Below are positions 1 to 7,551 of a DNA stretch of 64,000 nucleotides, one piece after another; positions within the stretch are counted from its first letter, which is position 1; each line of letters begins with the position of its first letter. A program made the position numbers and the translations under genes. Origin of the DNA: REEB95 sp035934235. Lineage in GTDB: Bacteria; Pseudomonadota; Alphaproteobacteria; ATCC43930; CGMCC-115725. The stretch spans positions 7,387 to 71,386 of the forward strand of contig DASYYB010000016.1 in the NCBI GenBank assembly GCA_035934235.1, in the 5' to 3' direction. The notes beneath the pieces were generated by a model that saw only the letters and a list, made by a program, of their open reading frames with translations, had not been told where the DNA came from and did no database searches.

Positions 1-588
1 GCCTTCCATGTCGGTGTCGAGCAACACCATGACGTGGCTGTCGCCGTCAACGCCGAGGATCGCGCCGAAGACGTGGCCGCGACCGAGATTGGAGACGAAC
101 GGCACCTGGCCGCTGGCGCGGTAACCGCCCGTCACCTTACGGCCCTTGAGACGGATCGGCTCGATGCCGGCGAACGTCTTCATCGGATTGGACAGCGCCG
201 TGCCGCCAAGCAGCTCGCCGCGCGCGACCGGGCCGAGATATTGCGCGCGTAGCGATTCGTTCGGCGTCACCGCCAGATACCAGGCGCAAGCGTCCTGGCA
301 CCACATGCAGAACGCGGTGGCGCCGCACTCCTCGGCAACCAGCGCCGTGGCGCGGACGCCGTCCCACAAATGGCCCGCGCCGTCGGCGGCGCCGACATGC
401 GCCGCATAGGCGCCGGCGGCGCCGAGCGCGCGCAACACGCTCTCGGGATAATAGCCCTCGAGATCGATGCGCGTGGCGAGCGGCGCCAGCTCTTGCGCGA
501 CGATCGCGCGGACGCGGTCGAAGTCGACCGGCGACGAACTCGCCGCCGGCCGCCGCGACTTGGCGGCCGCGCCACCGCTCGCTGTCAC
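1..588 (-). CDS. Acyl-CoA dehydrogenase-family flavoprotein (3' end outside window)
   Basis: Translated on the minus strand from GTG at 588, this gives 196 residues and runs off the left edge, so the C-terminal part is missing. The visible part resembles the N-terminal helical and middle beta domains of the acyl-CoA dehydrogenase/DszC-like monooxygenase fold, with a stretch ending GQVPFVSNLGRGHVFG typical of the substrate/flavin-facing sheet. An AAGGGAG stretch sits immediately before the GTG and overlaps the stop of the OsmC gene, suggesting coupling. It is the last visible gene of a nitrate/sulfonate-type ABC importer operon. DszC/SfnC-like members of this fold oxidise organosulfur compounds, so a role in using the imported substrate is possible, but that is inference. 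The exact start is uncertain because GTG lies very close to the Shine-Dalgarno. Confidence 0.72.
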   Translation of the reverse strand, partial: MTASGGAAAKSRRPAASSSPVDFDRVRAIVAQELAPLATRIDLEGYYPESVLRALGAAGAYAAHVGAADGAGHLWDGVRATALVAEECGATAFCMWCQDACAWYLAVTPNESLRAQYLGPVARGELLGGTALSNPMKTFAGIEPIRLKGRKVTGGYRASGQVPFVSNLGRGHVFGAILGVDGDSHVMVLLDTDMEG

Positions 589-592
589 TCCC

Positions 593-1117
593 TTAGGCAA
601 GGTTGACGCTGACCGGCACGGCGTTGCGGAACGTGCCCGTCACCGGCGACCAGCGCACGGCGTGCGCCACCAGCTCGTCGAGCGTCTTGCGGTCGGCGTC
701 GCCTTCGACATGGGCCTTGATGCGCACGGCGGTGAAGCCGACGGGCTTCTCGCTGATGTCGCCGACGCCCCACACCGAGGTGATGTTGATGTCGCCTTCG
801 AGCTCGAGCTCGATGCGGCTCAAGGTGATGCCGCGATCGATGGCGTTGGCATGGATGCCGACCGAGATGCACGAGCCGAGCGCCGCCAGCGCCGCCTCGG
901 ACGGATTAGGCGCGGTGTCGTCGCCGAGCAGCGCCGGCGGCTCGTCGACGACGTGCGCGGGCAGCGTGCGGATGTAGTTGAGGTGGCGGAAACGGCCTTC
1001 CGCGACGGTGCGGCACTTCGCGGTGCGCACCTGGGTGGGGTCGGATTTGCCTTTGGCCGCGAGCTTCTCGAGGCCGGCCTTGTCGACCGGCGCGAGCCGG
1101 GTTTTTGTCGTCGTCAT
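593..1117 (-). CDS. OsmC/Ohr family protein
   Basis: A 174-residue protein of the OsmC-like fold, a family of thiol-dependent peroxidases and organic hydroperoxide reductases. It carries the family core PNPSEAALAALGSCISVG, where the Cys in the LGSC motif is the expected redox residue, followed by the IELELEGDINI strand. The start at 1117 is supported by AAGGAG eight bases upstream. It lies 22 bases downstream of the ABC permease and 4 bases upstream of the acyl-CoA dehydrogenase-like gene, so it is part of the same operon. In this setting it may detoxify peroxides made by the flavoenzyme or act on thiol substrates; the substrate is not readable from sequence. Family assignment is firm, role is inferred. 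Confidence 0.87.
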   Translation of the reverse strand: MTTTKTRLAPVDKAGLEKLAAKGKSDPTQVRTAKCRTVAEGRFRHLNYIRTLPAHVVDEPPALLGDDTAPNPSEAALAALGSCISVGIHANAIDRGITLSRIELELEGDINITSVWGVGDISEKPVGFTAVRIKAHVEGDADRKTLDELVAHAVRWSPVTGTFRNAVPVSVNLA

Positions 1118-1139
1118 GTCGTCGCTCCTTCTGTGAAGA

Positions 1140-1970
1140 TCAATTCTCCGGATGCCAGGCGTAACGACGGATCAGCGCCACGCAGCAGGAATCCATCGCG
1201 AAACCCAAGAGACCGATGAAGAGCACGATCGCGGCCAGATTGTCGTAGCGCAAAGTGTCGCGCGCATCGTTGATCGCGTAGCCGAGGCCGGAGGTGACGC
1301 CGAGGAACTCCGCCGGCACCAAAATGATCCAGGCGACGCCGAGCGCTAGGCGCACGCCGGTGAGAATGTCCTGCGCCACCGCCGGCAAGGTGATGCGCCA
1401 CAGCATGCGCACCGGACCGGCGCCGAGGTTGCGCGCGACCTTGTGCCAGTTCGGATGCAACTTGCGCAGGCCGTTGGCGGTGGCGAAGGTCACGGGCCAG
1501 ACCGCCGCGGCGGCGATCAGGAAAATGATCGCACCGTCCCAGGTGGCGAAGGCCATGACCGCGATGGGCATCCAGGCCAGCGGACTGATCATGCGCAGAA
1601 ACTGGAACGGCACGTGCGTCATCTGCTGGAAGGCGCGGCTGCGGCCAATGGCGATTCCGACCGGCACGCCGATGAGCGTGGCGATCGCGAGACCCTGGCC
1701 GATGCGCGACAGGCTGGCCAGCGCCTGCGGCCAGATCTGGCCGCCAACCGCGAGGTGGACGAGCGCGACGATAGCCGGCACCGGGGCGAAATTGCTGAAC
1801 GCCGCGGTGTCGGGATCGGCGGCGATGATGGCGCCGCCGAGCCACCAAACCACCAACAGCACGGCGATGCCGATCAGCGGATAGAGCCGATGAACGGACA
1901 GCCGCAGCCGCCGTGGCGCGCGGGCGCCGCGTTCGGCCGAGGGCGTACCGACCATCGAAATCTCCGTCAT
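1140..1970 (-). CDS. ABC transporter permease (SsuC/NrtB/TauC type)
   Basis: A 276-residue integral membrane permease of the BPD_transp_1 family, with about six hydrophobic segments. The first is near residues 28-50. The cytoplasmic coupling loop near residues 175-205 has the EAA-like pattern ...HKVARNLGAGPVRMLWRITLP, which contacts the ATPase. The ATG at 1970 overlaps the TGA of the upstream binding-protein gene as ATGA, which fixes the start; a much longer reading frame upstream is just the shadow of the binding-protein gene. Together with the genes at 1967-4030 it forms a complete importer of the nitrate/sulfonate/taurine class. The substrate cannot be assigned from the permease. Confidence 0.9.
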   Translation of the reverse strand: MTEISMVGTPSAERGARAPRRLRLSVHRLYPLIGIAVLLVVWWLGGAIIAADPDTAAFSNFAPVPAIVALVHLAVGGQIWPQALASLSRIGQGLAIATLIGVPVGIAIGRSRAFQQMTHVPFQFLRMISPLAWMPIAVMAFATWDGAIIFLIAAAAVWPVTFATANGLRKLHPNWHKVARNLGAGPVRMLWRITLPAVAQDILTGVRLALGVAWIILVPAEFLGVTSGLGYAINDARDTLRYDNLAAIVLFIGLLGFAMDSCCVALIRRYAWHPEN

Positions 1971-3208
1971 ACCTCGACGATCTCCTGCCGCTCGTAGGGA
2001 TGCGCTGGATCGACGCCGACGGTCTTGGCCCAGTCGGGATACTTGCTCAGCGCCGCGCGCACATGGGTGTATTCGACCAGATCCTTGGCAACGAACGCCG
2101 GATCGAGGCTCTTCAGGAACGTGGTGTCGCCGGCGACCACCGTCTGGTTCATCGCCTTGACCACCAGCTCGGTGGCCGAGGGATAGGGCCAGGGTTGGAA
2201 GTCGATGCGGTGGTTGTGCCACTGAGCTTCATGCTCGAGCGCGCCGGTCGGACCGTAGAATCCGACGTCGTAATAGTTCATCGCGCGGTCGACGACGGCG
2301 CCCGGCACCGGCAGATAGGCTTTGCCGTCCGCCGACAGCATCTGTGCGACTTCCTTGCGATGCTGCGACGCGTAAAGCTCGGCGCGAACGATCGCGTTGA
2401 CGATCTTCTGCGTCCATTCCGGCCGGCGCTTGACGTTGTCCTCGTGCATGGTGATGACGCAGCACGGATGGTTCTTCCAGATGTCGCCGGTGAAGCGCAG
2501 CATGCGCGCATTGGCCTTGAGCTCGCCCAACGCATTGAACGGCTCGGCGACGATGTAGCCGTCGATCTTGCGCGCGGCGAGACCGGCGGTCATCTCGGGC
2601 GGCGCCATCACCTGGAGATTGCACTCGTCCTTCGCCAGCTTGGCGGTCTGCGGCTTGATGACCGCTTTGACGCCGGCTTTGCGCAGCGCCATCTGCAACA
2701 TGATGTTGTGGTTCGAATACCAGAACGGCACGGCGATCTGCTTGCCGCCGAGATCGGCGAAGCTTTTGATCTCGGTCTCATGGCCGACGACGATGCCCGA
2801 ACCGTTGGTGTGGCCCCAGACCATGATCTTGGCCGGAATCTTGTTGTTGTAGCGCATCCACACCGGCACCGGATTGAGCAGGTGCACGATGTTGAAGCGG
2901 CGCGCCACGAAGGCCTCGGCGATCTCGGCCCAGCCGCGAATCAGCGTCGGCTTCGCCACCTTGAGGCCTTCGTCCTCGAAATAGCCGTTGGCGTGCGCCA
3001 CCAGCAGAGAGGTGGCGTCGGTGATCGGCAGATAGCCGATGCGCACGATCTCGTCGGCATCGGGATCGGCGGCGCGCGCGCGCTCGGGCAGCGCCGACGC
3101 CAGCGCGGCAAGACCGCCGGCGGCGAAATAATCCAGCAGGTCGCGGCGCGAGACGTGCCGCAACGCCTCGGTGATCAAGGGAAACTGTTCGCTATCGGTA
3201 ACGTCCAT
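1967..3208 (-). CDS. ABC transporter substrate-binding protein (NrtA/CmpA/SsuA-like, Tat signal)
   Basis: A 413-residue periplasmic solute-binding protein of the NMT1/NrtA type. The N-terminus has a twin-arginine-like signal SRRDLLDYF followed by a hydrophobic run and an ALPERARAADP cleavage region, suggesting Tat export. The mature part begins with EIVRIGYLPITDATSLLVAHANGYF, typical of nitrate/bicarbonate-binding relatives. The start at 3208 is chosen because AGGAGG (complement of 3218-3223) sits nine bases upstream; an in-frame ATG at 3232 would place that ribosome site inside the gene. The stop overlaps the permease start. A Tat signal is unusual for sulfonate-binding proteins but is common in NrtA/CmpA. 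Ligand unknown; nitrate, cyanate, sulfonates or riboflavin-like compounds are possible. Confidence 0.88.
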   Translation of the reverse strand: MDVTDSEQFPLITEALRHVSRRDLLDYFAAGGLAALASALPERARAADPDADEIVRIGYLPITDATSLLVAHANGYFEDEGLKVAKPTLIRGWAEIAEAFVARRFNIVHLLNPVPVWMRYNNKIPAKIMVWGHTNGSGIVVGHETEIKSFADLGGKQIAVPFWYSNHNIMLQMALRKAGVKAVIKPQTAKLAKDECNLQVMAPPEMTAGLAARKIDGYIVAEPFNALGELKANARMLRFTGDIWKNHPCCVITMHEDNVKRRPEWTQKIVNAIVRAELYASQHRKEVAQMLSADGKAYLPVPGAVVDRAMNYYDVGFYGPTGALEHEAQWHNHRIDFQPWPYPSATELVVKAMNQTVVAGDTTFLKSLDPAFVAKDLVEYTHVRAALSKYPDWAKTVGVDPAHPYERQEIVEV

Positions 3209-3250
3209 GAACTGAGGCCTCCTAATATCCATAATATGGTGACGGCCGCC

Positions 3251-4030
3251 CTAGCCTGCCGCCGTCAACGCGGCGACGTCTTGGTCGGCGGTGTGGAAAA
3301 GATCGGCGAGCTGCGCGCGAATGCGGCGGAACTCCATGGTCTCGCGCTTGCGCGTGCCCTCGATGGTGACGGCGACCTGGCCGACGATGCGGCCGGGCCG
3401 GCCGGCGAGCACCAGAACGCGGTCGGCGAGCGTGATCGCCTCGTCGAAATCGTGGCTGACGATCACCACCGTGAGGCCGATGCGGCGCGCGATCTCGCGC
3501 ACCTCGTATTGCAACGCAACGCGCGTCAGTGGATCGAGACCGGAAAACGGCTCGTCCAGCAACAGCACTTCGGGCTCTGGCGCCAGCGAGCGCGCGAAGG
3601 CGACGCGCTGTTGCTGACCGCCGGAGAGCCGCTGGACGTTGGTATCGGCCCATTCCTCGAGCTGCACCAGCTTCAACAATTCGCCGACCCGCGCCTGCGC
3701 CTGGCGGCCACGGCCGGCGAAATCGAGACCGATGGCGATATTCTGCGCCACGGTCATCCACGGATAGAGCGACGGCTCCTGGAACATCAGGACGCAGGCC
3801 GGCGTCGGCGCGACCACCGGTTTTTCGGCGACGAAAATGCGGCCGGTGGTCGGCCGCGCGAAGCCGGCGATGAGCTGAAGCAGCGTCGACTTGCCGCCGC
3901 CGCTGCGGCCGACGACGGCGACGATCTCGCCCTTGCCGACGCTGAAGCTGACGTCGTCGAGCACCGGCCGCGCGCGGCCGTAGCGGTGCGCGAGCGCTTC
4001 AACCCTGATGCTGCGGACGGCGTGATCCAT
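3251..4030 (-). CDS. ABC transporter ATP-binding protein (SsuB/TauB/NrtD type)
   Basis: A 259-residue ABC ATPase with Walker A GRSGGGKST (about residues 40-48), Q-loop FQEPSLYPW, signature LSGGQQQR, Walker B VLLLDEPF and switch His in VSHDFDEA. The FQEPSLYPWMTV Q-loop is typical of nitrate/sulfonate/taurine importers. It is the first gene of the minus-strand operon ending at the window edge; the binding protein follows 42 bases later. Upstream, 4031-4137 is AT-rich and contains TGCATA direct repeats at 4086-4091 and 4101-4106, a plausible promoter/operator area. The energising role in the importer is certain at family level, the substrate is not known. Confidence 0.92.
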   Translation of the reverse strand: MDHAVRSIRVEALAHRYGRARPVLDDVSFSVGKGEIVAVVGRSGGGKSTLLQLIAGFARPTTGRIFVAEKPVVAPTPACVLMFQEPSLYPWMTVAQNIAIGLDFAGRGRQAQARVGELLKLVQLEEWADTNVQRLSGGQQQRVAFARSLAPEPEVLLLDEPFSGLDPLTRVALQYEVREIARRIGLTVVIVSHDFDEAITLADRVLVLAGRPGRIVGQVAVTIEGTRKRETMEFRRIRAQLADLFHTADQDVAALTAAG

Positions 4031-4234
4031 GACCCGGCTCGCGAAAGCCCGATTTCAACGAATGATATATGTGAATAGGGTGATTTGCATACTATAGCCC
4101 TGCATAACAGCCTTATATAACATTCTTCTCGCGTTATTTAAGGCGCGGGCGAGCGCAGCTCCGTGACGCTTCGGCGACGGGTTGAAGGCGTCGCGATGAC
4201 GGTGCGATGACGACACGAATGATTGTGCACAAGA

Positions 4235-4254
4235 TTATCCACACTGGTGGATAA
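4235..4254. promoter_or_regulatory. Paired DnaA-box-like inverted repeat
   Basis: TTATCCACA at 4235-4243 matches the DnaA-box consensus TTATNCACA exactly. The facing arm GTGGATAA at 4247-4254 makes an 8-base perfect inverted repeat (TTATCCAC/GTGGATAA) with a 4-base spacer ACTG. TGTGCAC lies just upstream at 4224-4230. It could be a DnaA-regulated promoter element or a chance match; no cluster large enough for a replication origin was seen. Confidence 0.45.
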
Positions 4255-4450
4255 CTCGATTGCGCCGCAGCACGACTCATTGAGATTATTCGGGTCGTCT
4301 AGGGTATTCACCCGATGGACGACATGCCGCGCATGGCGCGACAGTGTCCCCCGGAACATCCTCGACGCTCGACCGTCGCCCCGCCCTCCGGTATCGACCC
4401 TAGGACGTTGAGGGGGATCACTCGATAGCTTTCGTGATCGAATCCCGGCG

Positions 4451-4467
4451 CCAGCACCGGGTGCTGG
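4451..4467 (+). repeat. Perfect 8-bp inverted repeat before phasin gene
   Basis: CCAGCACC and GGTGCTGG flank a single G, ending 24 bases before the phasin ATG. It could be a repressor operator (for example for a PhaR-type regulator) or an mRNA hairpin in the leader. There is no T-run, so it is not a simple terminator. Confidence 0.5.
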
Positions 4468-4491
4468 CTGCTTCTTTCCAGAGTGAAATGC

Positions 4492-4953
4492 ATGGCCAAA
4501 ACCAACGGAACCGTCTCCGATGCCGGCAACGCATTCGCCAAGATGATGGGCGAATGGCCGCTGTTCGCCTTCAACTACGAGGCGATGATGGACAGCCAAC
4601 GCCGCAACTGGGCGGCGCTGGTCGAAGCGAACAAGCTGTGGAACGAAAGTGCACAAACGCTGGCGACGCGGCAGATGGAGCTGACGCGCCAAGCGATGCA
4701 GGATTTCGCCGAGCTGTTCGAAGAGACGCTGCGCAAGCCCGGCGCGTTCGAGGATCAGATCGGCAAAAGCGCCGCCTGCACGCGCCACGCGCTCGAAGGC
4801 ATCTGCGACCTCGCCGACCACGCCACCAAATCGAGCGCCGAGGTGATGAAGCTCATCAACAAACGGATGAGCGAGACGCTCGACGACGCGCGCGCCTACG
4901 CGAAGCGCGCGCCGCATGCGGGTGGCGGCCCGACGCACGCCGCCGCGGACTAG
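4492..4953 (+). CDS. Phasin family protein
   Basis: A 153-residue, mostly helical, amphipathic protein with the phasin pattern: FAFNYEAMMDSQRRNWAALVEANK, then repeated AQTLATRQMELTRQAM and a C-terminal KSSAEVMKLINKRMSETLDD helix. Phasins coat polyhydroxyalkanoate granules in the cytoplasm. ATG at 4492 is preferred; GTG at 4483 in frame would add three residues. Neither has a strong Shine-Dalgarno. The small gene at 4983 follows 29 bases later in the same direction and may be cotranscribed. A second phasin gene lies at 43773-44231 in this window. Family call is good; which granule or partner it serves is unknown. Confidence 0.85.
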   Translation: MAKTNGTVSDAGNAFAKMMGEWPLFAFNYEAMMDSQRRNWAALVEANKLWNESAQTLATRQMELTRQAMQDFAELFEETLRKPGAFEDQIGKSAACTRHALEGICDLADHATKSSAEVMKLINKRMSETLDDARAYAKRAPHAGGGPTHAAAD

Positions 4954-4982
4954 GGAACCGGCCCAGGTTTGGGAGAGAAATC

Positions 4983-5156
4983 ATGATGGCGAACTCGGCG
5001 CAACGCGACGCGCGTTACGAGCGGATAACGCAGGAACACGAACGCTGCACGCTGATCTCGAAGCTGCGCTGGATGGGACTGGAGCAGGAAGCGGACCGGA
5101 TGACCGCAGCGGGCGAAACGCCGGCGGCCATCACCATGCCGGAGGAAACCGACTAG
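4983..5156 (+). CDS. Small conserved-looking hypothetical protein (57 aa)
   Basis: Translates from ATG at 4983 to 57 residues, beginning MMANSAQRDARYERI and rich in charged residues with one predicted helix around HERCTLISKLRWMGLEQEADRM. GGGAGAG lies seven bases upstream, a good ribosome site. It follows the phasin on the same strand and converges with glutathione reductase nine bases later. No domain recognised, no signal peptide, no membrane segment. It is a separate gene from the longer out-of-phase frame starting at 4434. Its position suggests cotranscription with the phasin, but no function can be given. Confidence 0.6.
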   Translation: MMANSAQRDARYERITQEHERCTLISKLRWMGLEQEADRMTAAGETPAAITMPEETD

Positions 5157-5165
5157 CCCGCTTCG

Positions 5166-6542
5166 TCATTCCGCCGCTTTGGCCTTGGGCTCCGGCACCT
5201 TCGTTCGCAAGGTGACGAACTCCTCCGACGCGGTCGGATGGATGCCGATGGTCTTGTCGAACTGCCGCTTGGTGGCGCCGCAGGTGAGCGCGACGGCGAG
5301 GCCGCCGATGATCTCGGGCGCGTCGGGACCGACCATGTGCGCGCCCAGCACCTTGTCGCTGGCGCGGTCGACGACCAGCTTCATCAGCGTCTTTTCCTCG
5401 CGGCCGGAGAGCGTGTTCTTGAGCGGCCGGAAGATGGTGCGATAGACGTCGATCGCGGTGTGCGCCGCGCGCGCCTCGGCCTCGGTCAGGCCCACGGTGC
5501 CGATGGTCGGATTGGAAAACACCGCCGTCGGCACGATTTCGAGCCGGGCACAGACCGGATTGTTGTTGAACAGCGTCTCGGCGAGCGAACGACCTTCGGC
5601 GATCGCCGTCGGCGTCAAGTTGAGCATGTCGGTGGCGTCACCGATGGCGTAGATGTTCGGCACCGAGGTGCGCGACCACTCGTCGACCTTGATCGCGCCG
5701 GTTTCGGGATGGAGCGCAACCCCGGCTTCGGCGAGGCCCATGCCGGTGGTGTTGGGCAATCGGCCGGTCGCGTACATGACACAGTCGGCCGAGAGACTGG
5801 CGCCCGCCTTGGTGGCGAGGCTGAAGTTGGCGCCCTGCTTCTTGATCCCGGTGATTTCGGTGCGATTGTGGATGGTGATACCGCGCGCGCGCATTTCGCG
5901 GCCGAGATGGATACGAACGTCGTCGTCGAAGCCGTTCAGCAGCTCCTCGCCGCGGATCACCATCTGCACCGACGCGCCCAGGCCCGCGAAGATGCCGGCG
6001 AACTCGACGGCGATATAGCCGCCGCCGACGATGACGATGTTGCGCGGCAGCTTGGGCAGGTCGAGCGCCTCGTTCGACGAAATGACGTGCTCGATGCCCG
6101 GAATTTTGGGCGTCACCGGATGGCCGCCGATGGCGAGCAGGATGTTGGCGGTGGTATGGCGCGTGCCGTTGACCTCGATGGTGTGCGCATCGACCAGCTT
6201 GGCGCAGCCTTCGATGAGCTGTGCGCCGGCATCGCTCAGCATTTTGCGATAGATGCCTTCGAGCCGCGTCGTCTCCTTGTTCTTGGCGGCGATCAGCTCG
6301 GGCCAGGAATGCACCGGCTTTGCTACATGCCAGCCATAGCCAGCGGCATCTTGGACGTCATCGGCAAAGTGCGCGGCATAGACCAGCAGTTTCTTCGGCA
6401 CGCAGCCGCGCAGCACGCAGGTGCCGCCGACGCGATCCGCCTCGCAGATGGCGACACGCGCGCCATAGCTTGCCGCGCGGCGCGACGCCGCGACGCCGCC
6501 CGAACCGGCGCCGATGGTGAACAGGTCGAAATCGTAAGCCAT
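5166..6542 (-). CDS. gor: Glutathione-disulfide reductase
   Basis: A 458-residue flavoprotein that reduces GSSG to GSH with NADPH in the cytoplasm. It shows the FAD-binding GAGSGGVAASRRAA motif at the N-terminus, the redox-active disulfide in GGTCVLRGCVPKKL (about residues 39-52), the NADPH-binding GGGYIAVEFAGIFAGLG motif near 170-185, and the C-terminal HPTASEEFVTLR carrying the catalytic His-Glu pair. The CVLRGCVPKK form separates it from lipoamide dehydrogenase (CLNxGCIPSK) and mercuric reductase. Length and start (ATG 6542) fit the family. It stands as a single gene converging with the phasin pair. Confidence 0.95.
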   Translation of the reverse strand: MAYDFDLFTIGAGSGGVAASRRAASYGARVAICEADRVGGTCVLRGCVPKKLLVYAAHFADDVQDAAGYGWHVAKPVHSWPELIAAKNKETTRLEGIYRKMLSDAGAQLIEGCAKLVDAHTIEVNGTRHTTANILLAIGGHPVTPKIPGIEHVISSNEALDLPKLPRNIVIVGGGYIAVEFAGIFAGLGASVQMVIRGEELLNGFDDDVRIHLGREMRARGITIHNRTEITGIKKQGANFSLATKAGASLSADCVMYATGRLPNTTGMGLAEAGVALHPETGAIKVDEWSRTSVPNIYAIGDATDMLNLTPTAIAEGRSLAETLFNNNPVCARLEIVPTAVFSNPTIGTVGLTEAEARAAHTAIDVYRTIFRPLKNTLSGREEKTLMKLVVDRASDKVLGAHMVGPDAPEIIGGLAVALTCGATKRQFDKTIGIHPTASEEFVTLRTKVPEPKAKAAE

Positions 6543-6603
6543 CGGGCGATGCTAGCCGATCACCGCGCGGCCGTCATCGTGCCGGCCTCTCGCCTTGCCG
6601 CCA

Positions 6604-6873
6604 TCAGGTCGTCTGGCCGGCGGGTGCGAGGCGATCGGCGATCGCGTTGAGGCGCTTGATGATGCCGAGCACGGTCGCGTAGATGACGAAGATATAGAAG
6701 AAGTAATTGAGGATCGGGATCAGCGACAGGATCACCCAGAGCACGACGCTGTGCCCGAGGCGGTGGGCGATAAAGCCGTTGCCGATGGCGCAGCCGGCCC
6801 ACAGCACGACCAGGCCGGTGAACACCGGCAGCGACGCGATCGCCTGGTCCATCATCATCACCGTGTCTTGCAT
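6604..6873 (-). CDS. Small membrane protein (89 aa)
   Basis: An 89-residue protein with two hydrophobic segments, about residues 16-34 and 42-68 (the latter containing VILSLIPILNYFFYIFVIYATVL split by Pro-Ile-Leu-Asn). GGGGAG eight bases upstream of the ATG at 6873 supports translation. No domain recognised. It lies upstream of gor in the same direction with a gap of 61 bases, and downstream of the DUF2141 gene, so it may be in either transcription unit. Function unknown. Confidence 0.55.
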   Translation of the reverse strand: MQDTVMMMDQAIASLPVFTGLVVLWAGCAIGNGFIAHRLGHSVVLWVILSLIPILNYFFYIFVIYATVLGIIKRLNAIADRLAPAGQTT

Positions 6874-6976
6874 GATTCACTCCCCTGGATTGCGGCCGCA
6901 CGCCCCCGCGCGGAAATCTCGGCTCCTTCTATAACCGGAAAGCCGGCCGGTCGTCGCGGGCGGCGATGCGGGAGCG

Positions 6977-7447
6977 CTAATACCGGACGTTGAGGGTGAC
7001 GGCGGTGGCGGGATCGCCGACCGGAAAGGCGGCCTGAGCGAACGTCGGCCGCGAGACGACGGCGCGGATGCCATTGGACAGGGCGTAGCCATCGAGCGGA
7101 TAGCCGAACCAGTTGGTCTTGAAGTGGCCGAGCTTGTCCTCGTCGTGATAGCAGCCGACGGCATAGGTGCCGGGCGGCAGATGATCGAAGCTGACGACGA
7201 TGGGCGCGGTCGACGCCTTCACCTTCAAATGACGCAGCGCATAATCGCCGTCGGGGAAGTGATCGGGCGTGGCGAAGAGCGCGACATAGACGTCGCCCGC
7301 GGCGCTGTGCACGCCGGTGATGGTGACGGTGAGCGTGGCGGCGAAGGCGGCGGGCGCGCCGGCGACGAAGGCGAACAGCGCGGCGGCGACGATGAGCGCA
7401 GAAAACGGCGAGCGGCGCCGCGCGGCGTGCGTCGTTGCAACAAACAT
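6977..7447 (-). CDS. DUF2141 domain secreted protein
   Basis: A 156-residue exported protein. The signal peptide runs from RRRSPFSALIVAAALFAF to a probable cut after APAAFA, followed by a beta-sandwich beginning TLTVTITGVHSAAGDVYVALF, characteristic of DUF2141. Later motifs GTYAVGCYHDEDKLGHFKTN and PTFAQAAFPVGD also match the family. Start at 7447 (ATG) is chosen because AGGGG lies upstream and the signal peptide then has a normal length; a start at 7555 would put a non-signal extension ahead. DUF2141 proteins are periplasmic or outer-membrane-associated with no established activity. Confidence 0.85.
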   Translation of the reverse strand: MFVATTHAARRRSPFSALIVAAALFAFVAGAPAAFAATLTVTITGVHSAAGDVYVALFATPDHFPDGDYALRHLKVKASTAPIVVSFDHLPPGTYAVGCYHDEDKLGHFKTNWFGYPLDGYALSNGIRAVVSRPTFAQAAFPVGDPATAVTLNVRY

Positions 7448-7469
7448 GAAACGGGAACCCCTGGATTGC

Positions 7470-7490
7470 GCCCGGCCAAGCAGGCCGGGC
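7470..7490 (-). repeat. GC-rich 8-bp hairpin upstream of DUF2141 gene
   Basis: GCCCGGCC and GGCCGGGC flank a 5-base loop, 23 bases before the DUF2141 start. It would sit in the 5' leader of that gene. It has no T-run. It could be an attenuating hairpin or a dispersed short repeat. Confidence 0.4.
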
Positions 7491-7551
7491 GGCGCACAAT
7501 TTACGCGACCACGCGCAGCCAATCCGAATGAATTTTGCGTGATGGCGGCGG

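Larger units (their letters stand above)
4031..4491. other. Divergent intergenic region between ABC operon and phasin
   Basis: A 461-base region without a credible gene. The left third is AT-rich and should hold the promoter of the minus-strand ABC operon. The centre holds a paired DnaA-box-like inverted repeat (4235-4254), and the right end holds a strong hairpin just before the phasin gene (4451-4467). Long reading frames on the minus strand here are antisense shadows of the phasin gene. Confidence 0.6.

Noticed and set aside
1913..4078. Long plus-strand reading frame of 721 codons
   Set aside because: Antisense shadow of the substrate-binding and ATPase genes on the minus strand; Arg/His/Asp-rich composition typical of GC-skewed shadow frames.
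4031..4491. Chromosomal replication origin
   Set aside because: Only one exact and one near DnaA box were seen, without an AT-rich unwinding region plus box cluster or typical origin genes.
5238..6650. Plus-strand frame of 470 codons
   Set aside because: Shadow of glutathione reductase; no domain signature.
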